A stretch of 64,000 nucleotides of DNA. Source: Pectobacterium zantedeschiae. Lineage in GTDB: Bacteria; Pseudomonadota; Gammaproteobacteria; Enterobacterales; Enterobacteriaceae. The stretch covers positions 1,229,229 to 1,293,228 of the forward strand of contig NZ_NWTM01000001.1 in the NCBI RefSeq assembly GCF_004137795.1, read 5' to 3'. The position numbers and the translations under genes are program-made. The notes below the pieces were generated by a model. The model was not told the DNA's origin and did not search any database. It was given only the letters and a program-made list of their open reading frames with translations. This document shows, piece by piece, positions 46,672 to 60,509 of this stretch; the first letter of the stretch is position 1; each line of letters opens with the position of its first letter.

Positions 46672-47559
46672 ATGACGCCACAGCGCGCCACGCTCACGGG
46701 TCTACTGGCTATCATTCTATGGAGCACATCGGTTGGGCTTATTCGCAGCCTGACCGAAGTGCTCGGCCCGATTGGTGGTGCAGCGATGATTTACTCCACC
46801 AGCACGCTGTGTCTACTGGCCTTTTATGGTTTCCCACGGATTAAAACGTTACCCAGAATCTATTTGTTCGCGGGCGGCGCACTATTTGTCTGCTATGAAA
46901 TATTTCTGTCTCTGTCCATCGGATTAGCCGATAGCCGCATGCAGGCGATGGAAATCGGTATGATTAACTATTTGTGGCCCAGTTTGACCATACTCTTTTC
47001 TCTTTTTATCAATCAGCAGAAAAGTCGTTTTCTGCTCTGGCCCGGCCTCGCACTCGCTCTGGGCGGCATTGTATGGATTATGAAAGGAGAAAGTGACTGG
47101 ACGCCAGAGCTACTGTGGAACAACATTCTTGCTAACCCGCTGGCCTACAGCCTGGCATTTTCTGCGGCACTGACCTGGGCACTATACTGCAATATCACCA
47201 AGCGTTATGGACAGGGAAAAAGTGGCGTATCGCTGTTCTTTTTTATCGCTTCACTTGTGCTATGGATTCAGTACGCTTTCAGTGCCGAAGATGCCCTTTC
47301 ATTAACGTTACCGAGTTCGCTGGAACTGCTCTTTATGGGGGCCTCAACCGCGCTAGCCTATTCCGCATGGAATGCGGGTATTCAGCAGGGCAATTTGACG
47401 CTGTTGGCAACCGCCTCTTATTTTACGCCCGTGCTTTCCACTCTACTGGCTGCGATCTGGCTCAACATCACGCCTGCCATTTCGTTCTGGCAAGGCGTCG
47501 CAATGGTCACGACAGGTTCTCTGCTCTGCTGGTATGCAACACGCTCGCCCACGAGCTGA
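46672..47559 (+). CDS. yddG: EamA family aromatic amino acid exporter, YddG-like
   Basis: 295 residues from the ATG at 46672, giving MTPQRATLTGLLAIILWST as in YddG; an ATG at 46657 lies inside repeat R7. Ten membrane segments of the drug/metabolite transporter fold. Conserved stretches include YEIFLSLSIG, MINYLWPSLTILF and FTPVLSTLLAA. E. coli YddG exports aromatic amino acids and other compounds. There is no clear SD in front; translation may be weak. Confidence 0.85.
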   Translation: MTPQRATLTGLLAIILWSTSVGLIRSLTEVLGPIGGAAMIYSTSTLCLLAFYGFPRIKTLPRIYLFAGGALFVCYEIFLSLSIGLADSRMQAMEIGMINYLWPSLTILFSLFINQQKSRFLLWPGLALALGGIVWIMKGESDWTPELLWNNILANPLAYSLAFSAALTWALYCNITKRYGQGKSGVSLFFFIASLVLWIQYAFSAEDALSLTLPSSLELLFMGASTALAYSAWNAGIQQGNLTLLATASYFTPVLSTLLAAIWLNITPAISFWQGVAMVTTGSLLCWYATRSPTS

Positions 47560-47686
47560 CCCGTTTTCGAAAAACTGTTTTTGGCCGGAGTTCCCGGCCA
47601 ATAAAAACCTTAATTTGCTCGCGGTCACATTCTTCTCGCTAACCTGTTATAGTCACTTCACATTTCGTTACCTAAAAAAGTCAGAC

Positions 47687-49405
47687 ATGTTAAGGCGTTT
47701 CTTTTCGTACTATTCCCCTTACAAAGGGTTATTCGTCCTCGATTTTGGCTGTGCCATTATCGCTGGACTGCTTGAACTAGGGTTTCCGATGGCGATTAAA
47801 GCGTTCATCGACAAACTATTGCCCGCTCAGGACTGGTCTTTGATCCTGTTGGCGTCGGTAGCGCTATTGGCGGTGTATCTGCTGAATACTGCGCTGATGG
47901 CTATCGTCAACTATTGGGGGCATGCGCTGGGCGTGGGGATTGAAACCGACATGCGTCGACAGGCATTTGAGCACCTGCAAAATTTGCCGTTCCGTTACTA
48001 CGACAATATGAAGACCGGGCATATCATCACCCATGTTACCAAAGACCTGGAAGAAGTCGGTGAAATCGCCCATCATGGCCCGGAAGACCTCTTTCTCGCC
48101 ATCATGACGTTTATTGGCGCGTTCATTCTGATGGCGACAGTTCACCTGAACCTGGCGCTGCTGACGATTATTATCGTGCCTTTCATGGGATATCTCGTCA
48201 GCCGTTATGGCGCACGCATGACGGAGACTTGGCGTCAGCTATTCGGTCAGGTGGGCAACTTCAACGCCCGGATCGAAGAAAGCGTGGGCGGTATCCGTGT
48301 CGTCAAAGCTTTTGCCAATGAAACTCATGAGAAGAATTTATTTTCTCACGATAACGAGAACTACCGCCGTACCAAATTGCAGGCCTATCGCATCATGACC
48401 GCCAGCATGACGCTCAGTTACCTCAGCACGCGCTTGATTCAACTTATCGTGATGCTAGCGGGAATCTGGTATGTCATTCAGGGCGAGCTCTCCTACGGCG
48501 GTTTTATCGGCTTTCTGCTACTGATCGAAGTTTTCTTCCGTCCAGTTGCCAAAATTACCTCGGTACTGGAGAGCTATCCCAAGGGCATTGCGGGATTCAA
48601 ACGCTTTACTCAATTGATTGATACCGTTCCCGAGATTGCCGATGCCCCCGATGCGCGCGATGCTGGTCCGCTAAAAGGCGACATCCAGTTTAATCAGGTG
48701 AGCTTTGGCTATTCTGCCGATCGCCCGATCTTGCGTAATATCGACCTGTCGATTCGCGCAGGGGAAACCGTGGCATTTGTTGGCCCGTCCGGCGCAGGAA
48801 AAACCACGCTTTGTTCCCTGCTGCCCCGCTTCTACGATTTAACCCATGGTACCATCACCATTGACGGCATGGATATCCGCCAAATGACGCAGGCATCGTT
48901 GCGCAACCAAATCGGCATCGTACAACAGGATGTCTTCCTGTTTGGCGGTACTATTCGAGAAAACATCGCTTACGGCAAACTTGGCGCCAGCGACGGCGAA
49001 ATCATGGAAGCCGCACGACGAGCCCGATTAGATGAGTTGATCGAGAATCTGCCTGAAGGGCTGGATACTGTGGTCGGAGAGCGCGGCGTTAAGCTGTCAG
49101 GTGGACAAAAACAGCGTTTGTCTATTGCACGAATTTTCCTGAAAAACCCACCTATCCTGATTCTGGATGAGGCGACGTCCGCACTGGATACCGCAACGGA
49201 ACAGGCAATACAGCAGTCGCTCAGCGAGCTTTCCACTGGTCGCACTACGTTGGTCATCGCCCACAGATTAGCAACCATACAGAACGCAGGGCGCATTGTG
49301 GTGGTGGATAACGGCAGCATTATTGAGCAAGGCAGCCATCAGACGCTGCTGGAACAAAGTGGCATTTATGCCAGATTACATCAGGCGCAGTTCGGTCAGG
49401 CCTGA
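47687..49405 (+). CDS. MsbA-type ABC exporter (fused membrane and ATPase domains)
   Basis: 572 residues from the ATG at 47687; the frame back to 47534 overlaps yddG and is not family-like. Six membrane segments (about 1-310), then an ABC domain with Walker A GPSGAGKTT (about 363-371), Q-loop QQDVFLF, signature LSGGQKQR (about 466-473), Walker B ILILDEATSALD and AHRLAT. It resembles half-size lipid or drug exporters that work as dimers. The substrate is not deducible. Confidence 0.88.
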   Translation: MLRRFFSYYSPYKGLFVLDFGCAIIAGLLELGFPMAIKAFIDKLLPAQDWSLILLASVALLAVYLLNTALMAIVNYWGHALGVGIETDMRRQAFEHLQNLPFRYYDNMKTGHIITHVTKDLEEVGEIAHHGPEDLFLAIMTFIGAFILMATVHLNLALLTIIIVPFMGYLVSRYGARMTETWRQLFGQVGNFNARIEESVGGIRVVKAFANETHEKNLFSHDNENYRRTKLQAYRIMTASMTLSYLSTRLIQLIVMLAGIWYVIQGELSYGGFIGFLLLIEVFFRPVAKITSVLESYPKGIAGFKRFTQLIDTVPEIADAPDARDAGPLKGDIQFNQVSFGYSADRPILRNIDLSIRAGETVAFVGPSGAGKTTLCSLLPRFYDLTHGTITIDGMDIRQMTQASLRNQIGIVQQDVFLFGGTIRENIAYGKLGASDGEIMEAARRARLDELIENLPEGLDTVVGERGVKLSGGQKQRLSIARIFLKNPPILILDEATSALDTATEQAIQQSLSELSTGRTTLVIAHRLATIQNAGRIVVVDNGSIIEQGSHQTLLEQSGIYARLHQAQFGQA

Positions 49406-49492
49406 TTGCCTTCTTTCTTCGGCGAGGATTCTCCTCGCCTTTTCCTTCCCCCTTTTGCACACAGATGTGACTTCAGAGGTTCCCCTTGCAAT

Positions 49493-49515
49493 AAATTGCA
49501 TTTAAAATGCATCTA
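49493..49515 (+). promoter_or_regulatory. NsrR-type operator upstream of ygbA
   Basis: AATTGCATTTAAAATGCATCT contains the NsrR palindrome core TGCATTTAAAATGCA, 28 bases before the ygbA ATG. YgbA is a nitric-oxide-responsive NsrR target in E. coli. Confidence 0.85.
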
Positions 49516-49542
49516 TTATGATTTCATCAGGACAGGACGCAC

Positions 49543-49968
49543 ATGGCGAGAACCCCCCTGGGAAAATACCGACAGCGGGAGATCCGTACCGTTGGATTGA
49601 TGATCGAGTTGTATGAGAATCACCATCCAGAAACCGACGCTAACGCGCAGTATAAAGACTTGTTCAGCTACGCTATCAAGCGTCTGGAACGCTGTCAGTT
49701 TGGTGAAGATAAACCCGCGTGCAAACATTGCCCTATCCACTGCTATCAGCCAGCAAGACGCGAAGCGATCAAAACGATTATGCGCTGGTCGGGGCCACGG
49801 ATGCTGCTGCGTCACCCCATTCTGGCGATACGCCACTTAATTGACGATCATCGACCCGTGCCGGATTATCCAAACAAAGAAACATCACCAAAAGCATCAA
49901 CCGGACGGGAAACTCGCTTAGCTTCGCAGCAGACTGCGCCAACAGACGCCGACCTGACGTTAAAGTAG
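49543..49968 (+). CDS. ygbA: nitrous oxide-stimulated promoter family protein YgbA
   Basis: 141 residues. It matches the YgbA/NO-responsive family: basic start (ARTPLGKYRQREIRTVGLMIELY), a Cys-rich motif CxHCxIHCYQP (about 65-75) and RWSGPRMLLRHP near 86-97. Function unknown; needed for recovery from nitrosative stress in E. coli. The C-terminal 30 residues are Ser/Thr/Pro-rich and look disordered. SD AGGA before the ATG; NsrR box upstream. Confidence 0.9.
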   Translation: MARTPLGKYRQREIRTVGLMIELYENHHPETDANAQYKDLFSYAIKRLERCQFGEDKPACKHCPIHCYQPARREAIKTIMRWSGPRMLLRHPILAIRHLIDDHRPVPDYPNKETSPKASTGRETRLASQQTAPTDADLTLK

Positions 49969-50008
49969 ATTACGTTGAAATAGATAAAATGAAGGCAAAT
50001 AAGATAGG

Positions 50009-50033
50009 AAAAGGCCGCTTGCGCGGCCTTTTT
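50009..50033. terminator. bidirectional terminator between ygbA and ihfA
   Basis: AAAAGGCCGC/GCGGCCTTTTT with a short loop between convergent genes. Confidence 0.88.
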
Positions 50034-50044
50034 GGGTGACACAG

Positions 50045-50341
50045 TTACTCTTTGGGAGAGGCGTTCTCTACCCTGCTTTTTAGCTTTTGCCCCGGACGGA
50101 ACGTGACCACACGGCGCGCCGTAATCGGAATATCTTCGCCAGTTTTTGGGTTACGCCCCGGACGTTGGTTCTTGTCTCGCAAATCAAAATTGCCAAAACC
50201 TGACAACTTGACCTGTTCGCCATTTTCCAAAGCGCGACGAACTTCTTCAAAAAACAGCTCGACTAGCTCTTTGGCATCCCGTTTGCTCAGCCCGAGCTTC
50301 TCAAACAGGTATTCTGACATTTCAGCTTTAGTAAGCGCCAT
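50045..50341 (-). CDS. ihfA: integration host factor subunit alpha
   Basis: 98 residues. A DNA-bending histone-like protein that pairs with Ihf[22 protein letters not shown] (about 48-68) contains the beta-arm with the Pro that inserts into the DNA. It starts four bases after the pheT stop, so it is co-transcribed with pheST. ATG with SD GAGG. Confidence 0.98.
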   Translation of the reverse strand: MALTKAEMSEYLFEKLGLSKRDAKELVELFFEEVRRALENGEQVKLSGFGNFDLRDKNQRPGRNPKTGEDIPITARRVVTFRPGQKLKSRVENASPKE

Positions 50342-50345
50342 AGGT

Positions 50346-52733
50346 TCAATCCCTCAAGGATGCTTGGAATCGCTGTTTTAATGCTGCTACGCATTCTGCA
50401 ACGGTAGCGGCAATTTCCTCTTCTGCCAGTGTACGCGTGGTATCTTGCAAGGTCAGACTGATAGCCAGACTCTTATAACCTTCCGCTACGCCCTTCCCTC
50501 GGTACACGTCGAATAAGTTTACGCCAACTAACTGATTTGCGCCAACTTTCTTACACTCAGCCAAAATATCGCCCGCAGGGACATTTTCAGCTACCACAAC
50601 GGCAATATCGCGACGGTTCGCAGGGAAGCGGGAAATCTCGTTCGCATCAGGCAATACGCGGTCTGCGACCTTATCCCACAACAATTCGAACACCACGGTT
50701 CGCCCGTTAAGATCCAACTTGCGTTCCAGTTCTGGGTGAATAACGCCAATAAATCCAATGCGTTCTCCGCACAGATAAATAGCAGCACTTTGCCCTGGAT
50801 GCAATGCCGGATTATTTTCGGCCTTGAATTCGATCTCTGGCAACTTACCCGTCAATGCCAGTACCGCTTCCAAATCGCCTTTTAAATCATAGAAGTCAAC
50901 AGCCTGACGCGCCAGATCCCAATGCTCTTCATAACGCGTGCCAGTAATCACACCCGCTAGCATCAAATCCTGACGAATGCCCAGATCAGCGCTCGTATCC
51001 GGTACAAAACGCAGACCACTTTCAAACAGACGCAGGCGGCTTTGTTGACGATTCTGGTTATACACTGCCGCGCTCAGCAAGCCGCTCCACAGCGATAAAC
51101 GCATCACCGACATCTCTGCGGAAATCGGGCTCGGCAGGCTCAGTGACGCTTCATCAGGGTGGATTAGGCCCTGAATTTTCGGGTCAACAAAACTGTAAGT
51201 AATTGCTTCCTGATAGCCGTGGTCGACTAATAATGTCTTCACGCGCTTCAATGACAGTGACGCTTCGCGATGCGAGGTCATGATCAACGGAGCCTGAGTA
51301 GGAATATTCGGAATGTTGTTGTAGCCGTAAATACGTGCGACTTCTTCAACTAAATCCTCTTCAATTTCCATGTCGAAACGCCAGCTCGGTGCAGTAGCCT
51401 GCCAACCAGCATCGATTTTCGCTACGTTGCAGCCCAGACGTTGCAGAATATCGCTAACCTGCTCATCGGCAATCACATGGCCAATCAGACGATCCAACTT
51501 CTCACGGAGTAATGTAATCGTTGCTCGCGTTGGCAAATTTGCCTCGCTGGTCACATCAACCACCGGACCAGCGTCACCACCACAGATCTCGATCAGTAGA
51601 CGAGTCGCACGTTCAATGGCTTTGTGTTGTAACGCCGGATCGACGCCACGCTCGTAGCGATGTGAAGCATCGGTGTGCAAACCGTGACGGCGCGCACGAC
51701 CAGTAATCGACAGCGGGTTAAAGTAGGCACATTCCAACAGAACGTTTTGCGTTTCTTCATTGACGCCAGAATGCTCGCCGCCAAAGATGCCCCCCATAGC
51801 CAACGCATTCTTTTGGTCAGCGATAACCAGCGTATCCGCGTTCAGTTTCGCTTCGTTGCCATCCAGCAGCGTCAGCGTTTCTCCCTCTTCTGCCATACGC
51901 ACGATAATGCCGCCGTTGAGACGGTCAAGATCGAACGCATGCATCGGCTGACCGAGCTCCAGTAAAACGTAGTTAGTCACGTCAACGACCGGATCGATAG
52001 AACGAATACCGCAACGACGCAGTTTTTCACGCATCCACAGCGGCGTTGCCGCCTTAACGTTGATGCCTTTCACCACTCGGCCTAAATAACGTGGGCATGC
52101 CTGCGGTGCCTCGACCTGAATCGGGAAGGTATCCTGAATCGTCGCGGCAACCGGCTCAATAGTCGGTTCATTCAGCGCCTGTTGATTCAATACAGCGACA
52201 TCACGCGCCACCCCGATGATACCCAGGCAATCCGCACGGTTTGGCGTCACGCTGATTTCAATCGCGTTGTCATCAAGCTTCAGGTAGTCACGAATATCCG
52301 TACCAATCGGTGCATCTGCTGGCAGTTCAATGATGCCATCGTGATCGTCGGAAATGCCCAATTCGGAAAATGAGCACAGCATGCCTTCAGACGGTTCACC
52401 GCGCAGTTTGGCGGCTTTGATTTTAAAATCACCCGGTAACACGGCACCGACTGTCGCTACGGCTACTTTCAGGCCTTGACGGCAGTTCGGAGCACCGCAA
52501 ACGATGTCCAGCAGGCGTTCACCGCCTACATTAACTTTCGTCACACGCAGTTTATCTGCATTCGGGTGTTGCCCACATTCAACCACTTCACCGACAACCA
52601 CACCGTGGAATGCACCAGCCACAGGCTCAACGTCATCCACTTCCAGACCGGCCATCGTGATTTGTTCGGATAGCGTTTCGCTGTCAACTGCCGGGTTTAC
52701 CCACTCGCGTAACCAGAGTTCACTGAATTTCAT
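50346..52733 (-). CDS. pheT: phenylalanine-tRNA ligase beta subunit
   Basis: 795 residues, full length. It pairs with PheS to charge tRNA-Phe. The N-terminal EMAP-like tRNA-binding domain (about 40-150), the B3/B4 editing domain (about 210-390, with [24 protein letters not shown]), B5 (about 400-475) and the C-terminal anticodon-binding domain (about 700-795) can be followed. It lies 14 bases after pheS. Confidence 0.97.
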   Translation of the reverse strand: MKFSELWLREWVNPAVDSETLSEQITMAGLEVDDVEPVAGAFHGVVVGEVVECGQHPNADKLRVTKVNVGGERLLDIVCGAPNCRQGLKVAVATVGAVLPGDFKIKAAKLRGEPSEGMLCSFSELGISDDHDGIIELPADAPIGTDIRDYLKLDDNAIEISVTPNRADCLGIIGVARDVAVLNQQALNEPTIEPVAATIQDTFPIQVEAPQACPRYLGRVVKGINVKAATPLWMREKLRRCGIRSIDPVVDVTNYVLLELGQPMHAFDLDRLNGGIIVRMAEEGETLTLLDGNEAKLNADTLVIADQKNALAMGGIFGGEHSGVNEETQNVLLECAYFNPLSITGRARRHGLHTDASHRYERGVDPALQHKAIERATRLLIEICGGDAGPVVDVTSEANLPTRATITLLREKLDRLIGHVIADEQVSDILQRLGCNVAKIDAGWQATAPSWRFDMEIEEDLVEEVARIYGYNNIPNIPTQAPLIMTSHREASLSLKRVKTLLVDHGYQEAITYSFVDPKIQGLIHPDEASLSLPSPISAEMSVMRLSLWSGLLSAAVYNQNRQQSRLRLFESGLRFVPDTSADLGIRQDLMLAGVITGTRYEEHWDLARQAVDFYDLKGDLEAVLALTGKLPEIEFKAENNPALHPGQSAAIYLCGERIGFIGVIHPELERKLDLNGRTVVFELLWDKVADRVLPDANEISRFPANRRDIAVVVAENVPAGDILAECKKVGANQLVGVNLFDVYRGKGVAEGYKSLAISLTLQDTTRTLAEEEIAATVAECVAALKQRFQASLRD

Positions 52734-52747
52734 GATGTATACCCGCC

Positions 52748-53848
<1,101 letters not shown>

Positions 53849-53893
53849 AGCGCTACTTTTCGTTTCTTTTCTTACGCGCAAAGCCCCCTGAGT

Positions 53894-53938
53894 TCAGGCG
53901 CTAAAGTAAAAAAAGAAACGGAAAATAGCAGCGTTCAT
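53894..53938 (-). CDS. pheM: phe operon leader peptide PheM
   Basis: A 14-residue peptide, [14 protein letters not shown], with five Phe. E. coli PheM is [14 protein letters not shown], so only the last residue differs. Translation speed over the Phe codons decides whether the downstream terminator (53823-53848) forms, linking pheST expression to charged tRNA-Phe. Confidence 0.97.
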   Translation of the reverse strand: [14 protein letters not shown]

Positions 53939-54005
53939 ACTTGCGTTACCTTAATGAAGTGAATAATAAAAAATCTTATAAACAACAAAAACTGTGATGC
54001 TTGAC

Positions 54006-54030
54006 GAAAAGAGGGAGCCAAAGCTCCCTC
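54006..54030 (-). terminator. rplT terminator
   Basis: On the minus strand, GAGGGAGC/GCTCCCTC with a four-base loop and TTTTC, 12 bases after the rplT stop. Confidence 0.85.
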
Positions 54031-54041
54031 TCTCAACTGAC

Positions 54042-54416
<375 letters not shown>

Positions 54417-54441
54417 TTATTCTGAATTAAAAAAAGGTTAC

Positions 54442-54660
<219 letters not shown>

Positions 54661-54734
54661 TTAATAAAACGAATCAGATAAGGCGAACAAAACCGTACAA
54701 CACTGAGATCGCACGGTCTTGCTACTTGAATGCC

Positions 54735-57208
<2,474 letters not shown>

Positions 57209-57423
57209 TATAATTCCCTTATTTACAGTGGTGAGCCACACGAAAGCTCACATGCAAAAAATCGCATATCAATTGAAAATCAAAAGTGTTAACTATGCTA
57301 TTTCTCTGTACTCTGTGAAATATATACACATGATGCACACGACTGAAGGTGCGCATTAGCGTGACATAGATAACGTCGAGGCAATAATACACCTTATAAG
57401 TTGTGTGTTAAAGCCGGATGGGT

Positions 57424-57460
57424 AGCCTGCTCATCTTTACATCGTGATGAGTAGGCTACA
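57424..57460 (-). terminator. hairpin after the PheP-like permease gene
   Basis: GTAGCCTACTCATC and GATGAGCAGGCTAC form a stem with one mismatch and a nine-base loop, just after the pheP stop. No T-run follows. Confidence 0.5.
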
Positions 57461-57467
57461 AAAGCGT

Positions 57468-58868
57468 TTACAGCGTTTGAGTCGACTTCAGCCCGGCGCT
57501 ATTTTTGCGGGAGAAGAGGAAGCCCAGCCAAATAACGGCAATCCAGAACGGAATTAAGATGACTGAAATGCGAATCCCCGGCGACAACAGCATAATCACC
57601 AGAATTCCCGCCAGAAACGCCAGACACAGATAGTTTCCCCACGGATACCAGAAGGCTTTAAACGCGGGCACAATCCCCCTCTCTATCATTGCCTGACGAA
57701 AACGGAGGTGCGCAAAGCAGATCATGATCCAGTTAATCACCAGCGTTGAAACCACCAGCGCCATCAACAATTCAAAGGCTTTACCTGGCATTAGATAGTT
57801 AATTGCCACACCCAGTGAGGTCGCCAACGCCGATAGCGCGATAGAACGGACGGGCACACCGCGAGCATTGACCTTGGCGAGAGACTTCGGCGCATTTCCC
57901 TGCTTTGCCAAACCGTACAGCATCCGACTATTGCAGTACACGCCACTGTTATACACCGACAGCGCCGCCGTCAGCACTACGACGTTGAGGACGTTTGCCA
58001 CAATGTTGCTGTTAAGCGCATGGAAAATCAGGACAAACGGACTGCCGCCGCCGACCACATTCCCCCATGGATAAAGCGACAACAAAATAGATAGCGCGCC
58101 AATATAAAAAATCAGGATACGGTATACCACCTGATTAGTTGCCTGAGGAATAGAACGCTTCGGATCGGCAGCCTCTGCGGCCGTAATTCCAACTAACTCC
58201 AAACCACCGAACGAAAACATGATCACAGCCATCGCCATGATCAAGCCGCTTGCGCCATTTGGCATGAATCCGCCATGGATCCATAAATTACGTACCGTTG
58301 CCGTTTCACCGCCGTTACCACTCAACAGCAGCCAACCGCCGAAAACAATCATTCCGACAATCGCGAGTACTTTGATAATAGCGAACCAGAATTCCGTTTC
58401 CCCAAACATCCGAACATTAACCAAATTGATAAGGTTAATCAGCACGAAGAATATCGCCGCAGACAGCCAGGTTGGTGTCTCAGGCCACCAGTATTGGATG
58501 TAAATGCCTACCGCCGTCAGCTCAGCCATCCCAACCAGGATAAACATCGCCCAGTAGTTCCAACCGGCCAGAAAACCGGCAAAGTCACCCCAATACTTAA
58601 AGGCAAAATGGCTGAACGACCCCGCAACGGGCTCTTCCACCACCATCTCACCCAACTGGCGCATAATCAGAAACGCAATCATTCCGGCGATAGCGTAACC
58701 CAATAAAACGGACGGCCCTGCCATTTGGATAGTTTGCGATATCCCTAAAAACAATCCAGTACCAATCGCACCACCTAACGCAATCAGCTGAATATGTCGG
58801 TTTTTTAATCCTCGTTTTAAAACCAATTCCTGTTGATCGCTTGCTATGTTGTTTTGAGCATTTGCCAT
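57468..58868 (-). CDS. pheP: phenylalanine/aromatic amino acid permease (PheP/AroP type)
   Basis: 466 residues with 12 membrane segments, APC superfamily. GLKNRHIQLIALGGAIGTGLF (about 20-40) is the family entry motif. IQMAGPSVLLGY, GWNYWAMFILVGMAELTAVGIY and LVNVRMFGETEFWFA favour PheP over AroP, though parts of the C-terminal half match either. It imports aromatic amino acids with protons. Gene symbol tentative. Confidence 0.82.
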   Translation of the reverse strand: MANAQNNIASDQQELVLKRGLKNRHIQLIALGGAIGTGLFLGISQTIQMAGPSVLLGYAIAGMIAFLIMRQLGEMVVEEPVAGSFSHFAFKYWGDFAGFLAGWNYWAMFILVGMAELTAVGIYIQYWWPETPTWLSAAIFFVLINLINLVNVRMFGETEFWFAIIKVLAIVGMIVFGGWLLLSGNGGETATVRNLWIHGGFMPNGASGLIMAMAVIMFSFGGLELVGITAAEAADPKRSIPQATNQVVYRILIFYIGALSILLSLYPWGNVVGGGSPFVLIFHALNSNIVANVLNVVVLTAALSVYNSGVYCNSRMLYGLAKQGNAPKSLAKVNARGVPVRSIALSALATSLGVAINYLMPGKAFELLMALVVSTLVINWIMICFAHLRFRQAMIERGIVPAFKAFWYPWGNYLCLAFLAGILVIMLLSPGIRISVILIPFWIAVIWLGFLFSRKNSAGLKSTQTL

Positions 58869-58981
58869 ATTATTTTTGTGCTTCCTGTAAAGCCTTCTTC
58901 ATTTTTATCTCAATGCCTGTTTACGCCATCAGTATGAAAGATGACGTCAATAAGCAAAGGCGCTACACCGTGGCTGAGCCA

Positions 58982-59245
58982 TTAACGTTCAGGGATGACA
59001 CTTTTAAACGTTAGCTCCACATCATCACTATCAAGCTCGGCGGCGAGCGTTTCAGGCTCACTTTTCTCTACATTCTGGGGCAACAATTTTTTCAATAATG
59101 TTAACTGCTGACGTTGCTGCTCTACGATCTCTTGCAGCAATTTCACTTGCTCATTCGCTCTGACACTCGCCCGATTGACAAAAAACCAGACCAGTGCAGC
59201 CAGTAGCACAACCAACAAGACAAAAACCACTTCTAATATGTTCAC
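58982..59245 (-). CDS. yebO: YebO family small membrane protein
   Basis: 87 residues from a GTG at 59245 with GGAG upstream; this gives MNILEVVFVLLVVLLAALVW, in line with E. coli YebO (MNIASLVV.., ILWFFINRAS). One membrane segment (about 3-22), then FFVNRASVRANEQVKLLQEIVEQ, a coiled-coil-like stretch, and an acidic tail. Function unknown. It lies near kdgR, as in E. coli. Confidence 0.85.
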   Translation of the reverse strand: MNILEVVFVLLVVLLAALVWFFVNRASVRANEQVKLLQEIVEQQRQQLTLLKKLLPQNVEKSEPETLAAELDSDDVELTFKSVIPER

Positions 59246-59382
59246 AACGACTCCACCTATAACCACTTATGACAGGTACCTGTGGGCTATCTTAACACCG
59301 TGGCATAGCCAAGTTCGATACCCAACCCTATCCGTTAACCACATCGTGTTAATACACATCGCTATCGTATTGGTATAAAAAT

Positions 59383-59449
59383 AAAAAAAACGTGGGGAAC
59401 GTTTTTCAACGTTGCTTGCGACGGCCCGCAGGGTAGCGGCCAAGGATGG
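59383..59449. repeat. second intergenic repeat family, copy S2
   Basis: Inverted counterpart of S1: AAAAAAAACGTGGGGAACG, TTTTTCAACGTTGC, GACGGCCCGCAGGG and GGCCAAGGATG. It sits between yebO and the kdgR terminator. Confidence 0.8.
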
Positions 59450-59456
59450 CACACCA

Positions 59457-59484
59457 TAAAAAAGCCTGTCGATAAAGACAGGCT
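59457..59484 (-). terminator. kdgR terminator
   Basis: On the minus strand, AGCCTGTC/GACAGGCT with a six-base loop and TTTTTTATGG. Confidence 0.9.
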
Positions 59485-59503
59485 CGAGAATCGCTAGGGA
59501 ATA

Positions 59504-60295
59504 TCAGAAAGGGTAATCGTGGTAACCCATTTGCTCAGAGATATTTCTGGCCGCAGTGTGCAGCATGGCTACATATTCGTGTTTGTTTTCTTCTGAAAAA
59601 CGAATCGTTGGGAAAGAAATACTGAGGCCAGCAATCACCACGCCAAAACGGTCAAATACTGGCACGGCGATACAACGCAGCCCTTCTTCCTGTTCCTCTT
59701 TATCTTCCCCATAGCCTTGCTCACGCACGACATCCAATTGATTGAGAAGATCTTCAGCAGTACACAGAGTATGTGGCGTGCTACGCGTGAATTCGACAGT
59801 TGACAGAACCTCTTCTACTTCACCGCGATCGCGCCACGCCAACAGCACTTTACCAATTGCGGTACTGTGCAATGGATTACGGCGACCGATGCGCGAATAC
59901 ATGCGCAGGTTATACATAGAATCAATCTTGTGGATATAAACGATGCCGTCTTCATCTAACGCGCCAAGGTGGATCGTTTCTCGCGTCAGCGCAGACAACT
60001 CGCGCATCTGTATATCCGCACTACGGATTAAATCTACGTTCTGCAATGCTTTTGCACCAAGTTCAAATAACTTGAGCGTCAGCGAATATTTCTCTGATTC
60101 ACCTTCCTGTGCAACATAGCCCAGGGATTTCATCGTCTGCAAGAAACGGTAAACGGTACTCTTAGACATCATGACTCGCTGAGAAAGTTCGGTAATACCA
60201 ATTTCTCTCTCTTCACCTAATGCCTGTAAAATACCAAAGACCTTTAAAACGGACGACACGGAATCGGGTTGTTTATCTAAATCTGCAATAGCCAT
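59504..60295 (-). CDS. kdgR: pectin degradation repressor KdgR (IclR family)
   Basis: 263 residues. N-terminal winged helix-turn-helix (about 14-75, with ITELSQRVMMSKSTVYRFLQTM) and a C-terminal IclR effector domain, probably binding 2-keto-3-deoxygluconate. It represses kdu, kdgF, ogl, pelW/tog and others in soft-rot bacteria. In this window operator-like sites lie before kduI/kdgF, pelW and ogl. ATG start; its 5' region is AT-rich. Confidence 0.97.
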   Translation of the reverse strand: MAIADLDKQPDSVSSVLKVFGILQALGEEREIGITELSQRVMMSKSTVYRFLQTMKSLGYVAQEGESEKYSLTLKLFELGAKALQNVDLIRSADIQMRELSALTRETIHLGALDEDGIVYIHKIDSMYNLRMYSRIGRRNPLHSTAIGKVLLAWRDRGEVEEVLSTVEFTRSTPHTLCTAEDLLNQLDVVREQGYGEDKEEQEEGLRCIAVPVFDRFGVVIAGLSISFPTIRFSEENKHEYVAMLHTAARNISEQMGYHDYPF

Positions 60296-60459
60296 TTTTG
60301 TGGTTACCCTACTCAGGTTTTTTTGTTTTAAAAAAAATAGAACAATGGTTTTAGTATAAAGGGAACGCTTTGTTTATGGCAATGGAGCAACAACGATAAT
60401 CAAGTTAAGTTTGAGAAATAACCGCGTCAGAGTCTTAATAAAATAATATGTAAGTAAAT

Positions 60460-60498
60460 ATTTTAAAATAATCCGCGCCATAAAATGTGACGCGGATT
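60460..60498 (-). terminator. ogl terminator
   Basis: On the minus strand, AATCCGCG/CGCGGATT with a 13-base loop and ATTTTAAAAT, just after the ogl stop. Confidence 0.75.
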
Positions 60499-60509
60499 TA
60501 TTAGTATTA

